In this document: positions 6,054 to 9,044 of the stretch, one piece after another
How positions within the stretch are numbered: position 1 is the first letter of the stretch
How the letters are laid out: each line of letters begins with the position of its first letter
From: Flavobacteriales bacterium
Lineage (GTDB): Bacteria > Bacteroidota > Bacteroidia > Flavobacteriales > PHOS-HE28
Assembly: GCA_008016945.1 (NCBI GenBank)
Contig: SSGN01000031.1
Span: 1-9,044 of the forward strand
Reading direction: 5' to 3'
Length of the DNA: 9,044 nt
Translations under genes and position numbers: made by a program
The notes under the pieces: generated by a model
Seen by the model: only the letters and a program-made list of their open reading frames with translations
What the model was told of the DNA's origin: nothing
Database searches by the model: none

Positions 6054-7475
6054 ATGGCCCTCAGTCGCTTCTGGACCTTCATCCTGCTGCTCAGCATCGG
6101 CTACGTGCTCATTCTGCTGGGCACCGGCAGGCAGTACAGCTTGGGTAGCCTGATCAATGGTGAACAAGGGGATCCACTGGTGGTGGCCGAAGTGGATACC
6201 ACGGCCATTCCGGGCCATGTCCTGGTAACCGCTTTGCGGTCATCCGGCCCCATTCAACAGGGCGATACGACGTATGCCCTCAGCAAGAGCGGCACCTTGG
6301 TGAAGAGCGTGGGCGTGCAGCCCGCCGATGGGCTCTTCGCCACCTGCCGGAACACCATCACCGACCTGTGGCTGCCACTGATCGGTTACCTCACCTTCTT
6401 CTGCGGCCTGCTCAACCTGTTGATTGATTCGCGTGCCATGGAGAAGGTGGCACGCCTGCTCTCCCCCATCTTCCATCGGGTGTTCCCGGAGCTCCGCAGG
6501 GACCATCCGGCCTATGGCTTCATGACCTTGAACTTCGCCGCCAATTTCCTCGGTTTGGACAGCGCCGCCACACCGTTCGGCCTGAAGGCCATGGAAAGCA
6601 TGCAGGAGGACAATCCGCAGAAGGACCGCGCCACCAACAGCCAGATCATGTTCCTGTGCCTGCACGCGGCGGGCCTCACCCTGTTGCCCACCAGCATCAT
6701 CGGCTATCGGGCCGCACAAGGCGCCGCCAACCCGGCCGATATCATGATCCCCTGCATCATCACCAGCTTCGTGGGCACCTTGGTGGCGTTGTTCCTGGTG
6801 GCCGCCAAGCAGCGGATCAACCTGTTCAACCTCCCGGTGATGCTCGGGGTGCTCGGGGTAAGCGTGGTGATCGGCGGCCTCATGGCCTACATCAGTGGCC
6901 TGGCCGGAGCCGCCAAGTTCCACTTCACCGACAACCTCAGCAACGGCATGCTGCTGGTGATCATCGGCCTTATCGTGGGCTACGCCTTCCTCGTGGAACG
7001 CTACTTCACCGAGAAGGGCACCAACATGTTCGACAGCTTCGTGCATGGTGCCAAGGACGGCTTCACCACCGGCCTGCGCGTGCTGCCCTACATGCTGGCC
7101 ATGCTCGCCGCGCTCAGCATCTTCCGCAACAGTGGTCTCATGGGCATCGTCATGGACGGCCTTTCCTGGTCGTTGGCGTTCGTGGGGGTGGACAAGCAGG
7201 TGATCGATGCCATTCCGGTGGCCTTGATGAGGCCGTTCAGTGCCGGTGGCTCGCGGGGGTTCATGCTCGATGCCATGAAGACCTATGGGCCGGACAGCAT
7301 CACCGGCCAGCTCGCCTGCCTCTTCCAGGGTGCGGCCGAGACCACCTTCTACGTGGTGGCGCTCTATTTCGGCAGTGTCAACGTGAAGGATAGCCGGTAC
7401 ACCCTCGGTATCATGCTGCTCGCCGACCTGGCCTGTGTGATCACGGCCGTGTTCGTGGTGAAGCTCTACTTCTGA
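6054..7475 (+). CDS. SpmA-SpmB fusion: nucleoside-recognition (Gate) domain membrane protein
   Basis: The product is 473 residues from the ATG at 6054 (MALSRFWTFILLLSIGY). A TTG 15 bases upstream is a weaker start. After one membrane segment (about 6-24), residues about 25-105 are a hydrophilic stretch. The SpmA-like half then shows N-F-A-A-N-F-L-G-L-D-S-A-A-T-P-F-G-L-K-A (160-179), and L-H-A-A-G-L-T-L-L-P-T-S (203-214), close to the SpmA pattern N-x-x-A-N-x-L-G-L-x-x-A-A-T-P-x-G. The SpmB-like half includes G-A-K-D-G-F (332-337), R-P-F-S-A-G-G-S-R-G (393-402) and Q-G-A-A-E-T-T-F-Y-V-V-A-L-Y-F-G-S-V (425-442). In Bacillus the two are separate proteins needed for spore dehydration. Fused homologues occur in non-spore-formers such as Bacteroidota, where the role is unknown; transport of a small solute or nucleoside is a guess from the Gate domain. 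The SpmA and SpmB halves are intact. Confidence 0.9.
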   Translation: MALSRFWTFILLLSIGYVLILLGTGRQYSLGSLINGEQGDPLVVAEVDTTAIPGHVLVTALRSSGPIQQGDTTYALSKSGTLVKSVGVQPADGLFATCRNTITDLWLPLIGYLTFFCGLLNLLIDSRAMEKVARLLSPIFHRVFPELRRDHPAYGFMTLNFAANFLGLDSAATPFGLKAMESMQEDNPQKDRATNSQIMFLCLHAAGLTLLPTSIIGYRAAQGAANPADIMIPCIITSFVGTLVALFLVAAKQRINLFNLPVMLGVLGVSVVIGGLMAYISGLAGAAKFHFTDNLSNGMLLVIIGLIVGYAFLVERYFTEKGTNMFDSFVHGAKDGFTTGLRVLPYMLAMLAALSIFRNSGLMGIVMDGLSWSLAFVGVDKQVIDAIPVALMRPFSAGGSRGFMLDAMKTYGPDSITGQLACLFQGAAETTFYVVALYFGSVNVKDSRYTLGIMLLADLACVITAVFVVKLYF

Positions 7476-7493
7476 GGGCCTTTCACCGCCCTC
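7474..7493 (+). terminator. Weak hairpin at the end of the SpmA-SpmB fusion gene
   Basis: GAGGGC (7474-7479) can pair with GCCCTC (7488-7493) around an 8-base loop. The left arm begins inside the TGA stop codon and no T-run follows. It may slow or end transcription, but the stem is short enough to be chance, so read-through into the SET-domain gene is possible. Confidence 0.25.
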
Positions 7494-7594
7494 GGCTCGG
7501 TGGCTCGTCCTCCACCGTGTCGGACGCACCATCGGATCAACGATCTTCGCGGCCCGCCACACACCCGGTTTCGCGGTGTGGCCCTACTCCTACC

Positions 7595-8122
7595 ATGCCT
7601 AAACTGCCGACCACACTGAAGATCAAGAAACGCCGTTCGCCCATCCATGGCAACGGTGTCGTGGCCATCGCTCCCATCCGGAAGGGCGAGGCCATCGTCG
7701 AATACAAAGGCCGCATGATGTCCCATGAGGATGCTGACAAGACCTACCATGGCGATGTGACCAGTGGCCACACCTTTCTCTTCACCCTCAACGACGAGTG
7801 GATCTTGGACGCCAACGTGCGTGGTAACGTGGCACGTTGGATCAATACCAGCTGCGAACCCAACGCCGTCGCCTACATCCACAGTGAGAAGAAGAAGAAC
7901 CCCGACCCCAAGAAGGACCGCGTGATCATCGAGGCGCTACGGGCCATTGAGCCGGGCGAAGAGATCACCTACGACTATGGATTCGAATTCGAGGTGCCCT
8001 ATACGGCGAAGCTCCTCAAGACATGGGCATGTCGTTGTGGGAAGAAGAAGTGCCGGGGCACCATGCTCGGGGGAAAGAAGTACAAGGCCTTCGTGAAGGC
8101 CAACCCCGATTGGAACAAATAG
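7595..8122 (+). CDS. Small SET-domain protein with post-SET motif (putative protein lysine methyltransferase)
   Basis: The product is 175 residues from the ATG at 7595. An in-frame GTG at 7517 would add 26 disordered residues and is less likely. SET blocks appear in order: H-G-N-G-V-V-A (18-24), the G-x-G SAM-binding turn; E-Y-K-G-R (36-40); L-D-A-N (71-74); R-W-I-N-T-S-C-E-P-N (81-90), the N-H-S-C-x-P-N motif with His replaced by Thr85; and E-E-I-T-Y-D-Y-G (122-129), with the expected catalytic tyrosine at 126 or 128. A post-SET C-x-C-x4-C follows (C146, C148, C153); with C87 this would complete the usual four-Cys zinc site. The protein is basic, with Lys runs near 99-107 and 150-168. Such proteins transfer methyl groups from SAM to protein lysines. 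The bacterial substrate is unknown; a nucleoid or ribosomal protein is a guess from the basic character. No signal peptide. Confidence 0.9.
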   Translation: MPKLPTTLKIKKRRSPIHGNGVVAIAPIRKGEAIVEYKGRMMSHEDADKTYHGDVTSGHTFLFTLNDEWILDANVRGNVARWINTSCEPNAVAYIHSEKKKNPDPKKDRVIIEALRAIEPGEEITYDYGFEFEVPYTAKLLKTWACRCGKKKCRGTMLGGKKYKAFVKANPDWNK

Positions 8123-8184
8123 ACCCTACCGACTTGGGCGCGCTCCTCTGCCGCTTGGCACGACCTTTGCCTAAGCACCTGTGT

Positions 8185-8192
8185 TAGTTTCG
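8185..8192 (+). promoter_or_regulatory. -7 box variant (TAGTTTCG) immediately upstream of lolA
   Basis: TAGTTTCG (five of six fixed positions of TAnnTTTG) ends 5 bases before the ATG at 8198. This would place the transcription start at or next to the start codon. A TTTG at 8166-8169 is only 15 bases upstream of the box, shorter than the normal 19-21-base spacing. The repeat of this octamer at the same place before the methyltransferase gene supports it more than the match alone. Confidence 0.4.
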
Positions 8193-8197
8193 CATCC

Positions 8198-8848
8198 ATG
8201 AAAAGGACCATTCTGCTCACCGTCTGTTCGATCGCGCTGGCTCTTGGCGTACATGCCCAGGACGATGCCCGTAGCAAAGCCGTGATGGACAAGCTCATGG
8301 CCAAGGCGAAGACCTGGGCCAGCTTCGAAGCCGATTTCAGCAGCCGACTCCAGAACACCAAGGACAAGTTGGATGTGAAACAGGAAGGGTCCATGAAGGT
8401 GAAGGGCAAGAAGTTCCGCCTGGTGCTCGACAAGAACACCATCATCAACGACGGCACCACCCTCTATACCTACAACAAGGACGCCAACGAGGTGAACCTG
8501 AGCGACCCGGCCGATATGGATCAGGAGCTGGATCCCAGCAAGCTGTTCACCCAATACGAAAAGGGCTTCAAGAGCACCTTCGTGGATGAGAAGCCCGATG
8601 ACGCTGGCGCGGTGGTGCAGACGATCAAGCTCTTCCCCATCGAACCGGGTAAGAAGGCCTTCCACACCGTGGTGCTGGTGGTGGACAAGGCCAAGGTGGA
8701 ACCCAAAAGCATCCAAGTGCTCTACAAGGATGGGAACCAGGTGACGTACAACCTGAAGAAGTTCACCGCCAATCCCGAACTTGCCGACGCCCTGTTCACC
8801 TTCGATAAAGCCAAATATCCAGGCGTGGAGGTGAACGATATGCGCTGA
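8198..8848 (+). CDS. lolA: LolA-like periplasmic lipoprotein carrier
   Basis: The product is 216 residues. The signal peptide has MKRT, a hydrophobic core, and a likely signal peptidase I site after V-H-A (cleavage between A20 and Q21). There is no lipobox Cys at the cleavage site (C10 lies in the core), so the mature protein is soluble in the periplasm. The mature sequence follows the LolA pattern: an N-terminal helix (A-V-M-D-K-L-M-A-K-A, 28-37), then A-D-F (45-47) starting the beta half-barrel, K-G-K-K-F-R-L-V-L (69-77), D-G-T-T-L-Y-T-Y (85-92), and paired strands to Y-N-L-K-K-F (184-189). LolA takes lipoproteins released by LolCDE at the inner membrane and carries them to the outer membrane. 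Bacteroidota generally lack a recognisable LolB, so the acceptor step is unclear. Two lipoprotein genes in this window encode possible cargo. It probably has its own promoter and is followed by a terminator-like hairpin. Confidence 0.88.
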   Translation: MKRTILLTVCSIALALGVHAQDDARSKAVMDKLMAKAKTWASFEADFSSRLQNTKDKLDVKQEGSMKVKGKKFRLVLDKNTIINDGTTLYTYNKDANEVNLSDPADMDQELDPSKLFTQYEKGFKSTFVDEKPDDAGAVVQTIKLFPIEPGKKAFHTVVLVVDKAKVEPKSIQVLYKDGNQVTYNLKKFTANPELADALFTFDKAKYPGVEVNDMR

Positions 8849-8871
8849 ATACACCGTGCACGGTCATGATC

Positions 8872-8895
8872 AAGGCCATCCGGAAGGGTGGCCTT
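8872..8895 (+). terminator. Terminator-like hairpin after lolA
   Basis: AAGGCCATCC (8872-8881) pairs with GGGTGGCCTT (8886-8895) over 10 bases with one G-T wobble, closed by a GGAA (GNRA-type) tetraloop. It lies 23 bases after the lolA stop. The 3' arm ends in CTT followed by CCTCAT, so the T-run is poor, but shape and place fit transcript termination. Confidence 0.6.
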
Positions 8896-8923
8896 CCTCA
8901 TAGGTGGCTGGGGGACTGGAGGC

Positions 8924-8931
8924 TATTTTTG
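8924..8931 (+). promoter_or_regulatory. -7 box (TATTTTTG) upstream of the 3'-end gene
   Basis: TATTTTTG fits the Bacteroidota -7 consensus TAnnTTTG exactly. It sits in a locally AT-rich patch, downstream of the lolA hairpin and about 50 bases before the ATG at 8982. No -33 TTTG or TTG is seen at 19-21-base spacing, so only half of the promoter is supported. Confidence 0.45.
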
Positions 8932-8981
8932 TACCTGCTGAGAATGGGCTTGTTGTTCCAAGCCTCCAACAGCGACCCGCG

Positions 8982-9044
8982 ATGAGAGGAATGCCGATCG
9001 TGGCCAAGGTGGAAGTACGGGTGAGGTCTTTTGCGCCCCTCCCC
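8982..9044 (+). CDS. Start of an unidentified gene cut by the window end
   Basis: The frame is open from the ATG at 8982 to the last base, giving 21 residues that begin MRGMPIVAKVEVRVRSF. A second in-frame ATG lies at 8991 and cannot be ruled out as the start. There is no signal peptide in what is visible and the piece is too short for a family call. A GAGAGGA stretch (8984-8990) could serve as a ribosome site for the ATG at 8991. The context of an upstream terminator-like hairpin and a -7 box supports a new transcription unit starting here. Confidence 0.4.
   Translation, partial: MRGMPIVAKVEVRVRSFAPLP

Noticed and set aside
6240..7562. A 440-codon open frame on the minus strand
   Set aside because: It lies opposite the SpmA-SpmB fusion gene, and its translation is His/Glu/Gly-rich without family pattern, as expected for the complement of a GC-rich coding strand.
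7517..7594. A GTG start for the SET-domain gene
   Set aside because: It would add 26 Ser/Pro-rich residues before a good ATG; the SET domain begins soon after the ATG at 7595.
1..9044. Mobile elements, CRISPR arrays, tRNA or rRNA genes, toxin-antitoxin or phage-defence genes
   Set aside because: I saw no transposase or integrase motifs, no spaced direct-repeat arrays, no cloverleaf or rRNA-like stretches, and all main genes are intact and of uniform GC-rich style.

Overview
This looks like an ordinary stretch of chromosome from a GC-rich member of the Bacteroidota (Flavobacteriales-like). Three things point there. The gene families are typical of the phylum: a lipobox OmpA protein with a coiled coil, a head-GIN (DUF2807) lipoprotein, a short Crp/Fnr regulator, LolA, and a fused SpmA-SpmB membrane protein. 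Start codons mostly lack a Shine-Dalgarno sequence. Several starts are preceded by a Bacteroidota-type -7 box (TAnnTTTG or a one-mismatch variant). The GC richness was judged by eye and not computed.

Layout, left to right. 1-309 is the 3' end of a beta-propeller-like protein (+), followed by a 22-bp perfect hairpin. 310-656 has no convincing gene. 657-1313 (-) is a head-GIN lipoprotein, separated by a 321-bp intergenic region from a divergent Crp/Fnr regulator (1635-2201, +). A DinB-fold protein (2248-2811, +) follows. A strong hairpin at 2815-2855 divides it from the convergent OmpA-family lipoprotein (2863-3750, -). Upstream of that, on the same strand, is a GT-C/GT39-like membrane glycosyltransferase (3791-5029, -). 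A 142-bp divergent promoter region leads to a class I SAM methyltransferase (5172-5975, +), the SpmA-SpmB fusion (6054-7475, +), a small SET-domain protein (7595-8122, +) and LolA (8198-8848, +). A terminator-like hairpin and a -7 box precede the first codons of a gene cut by the window end (8982-9044, +).

The genes do not form one pathway. Several share a cell-envelope theme: OmpA-type peptidoglycan anchoring, LolA lipoprotein trafficking, two lipoproteins that may depend on such trafficking, and a membrane glycosyltransferase. The spacing suggests mostly short or single-gene transcription units.

I found no mobile element, CRISPR array, tRNA, rRNA or defence system, and no clear undescribed system. 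The items most worth a second look are: apparently leaderless starts sharing one -7 variant; a near-consensus promoter that decides the glycosyltransferase start; the SET protein with an altered cofactor-motif residue; the extra exported-looking segment in the SpmA-SpmB fusion; and the unexplained non-coding block at 310-656.
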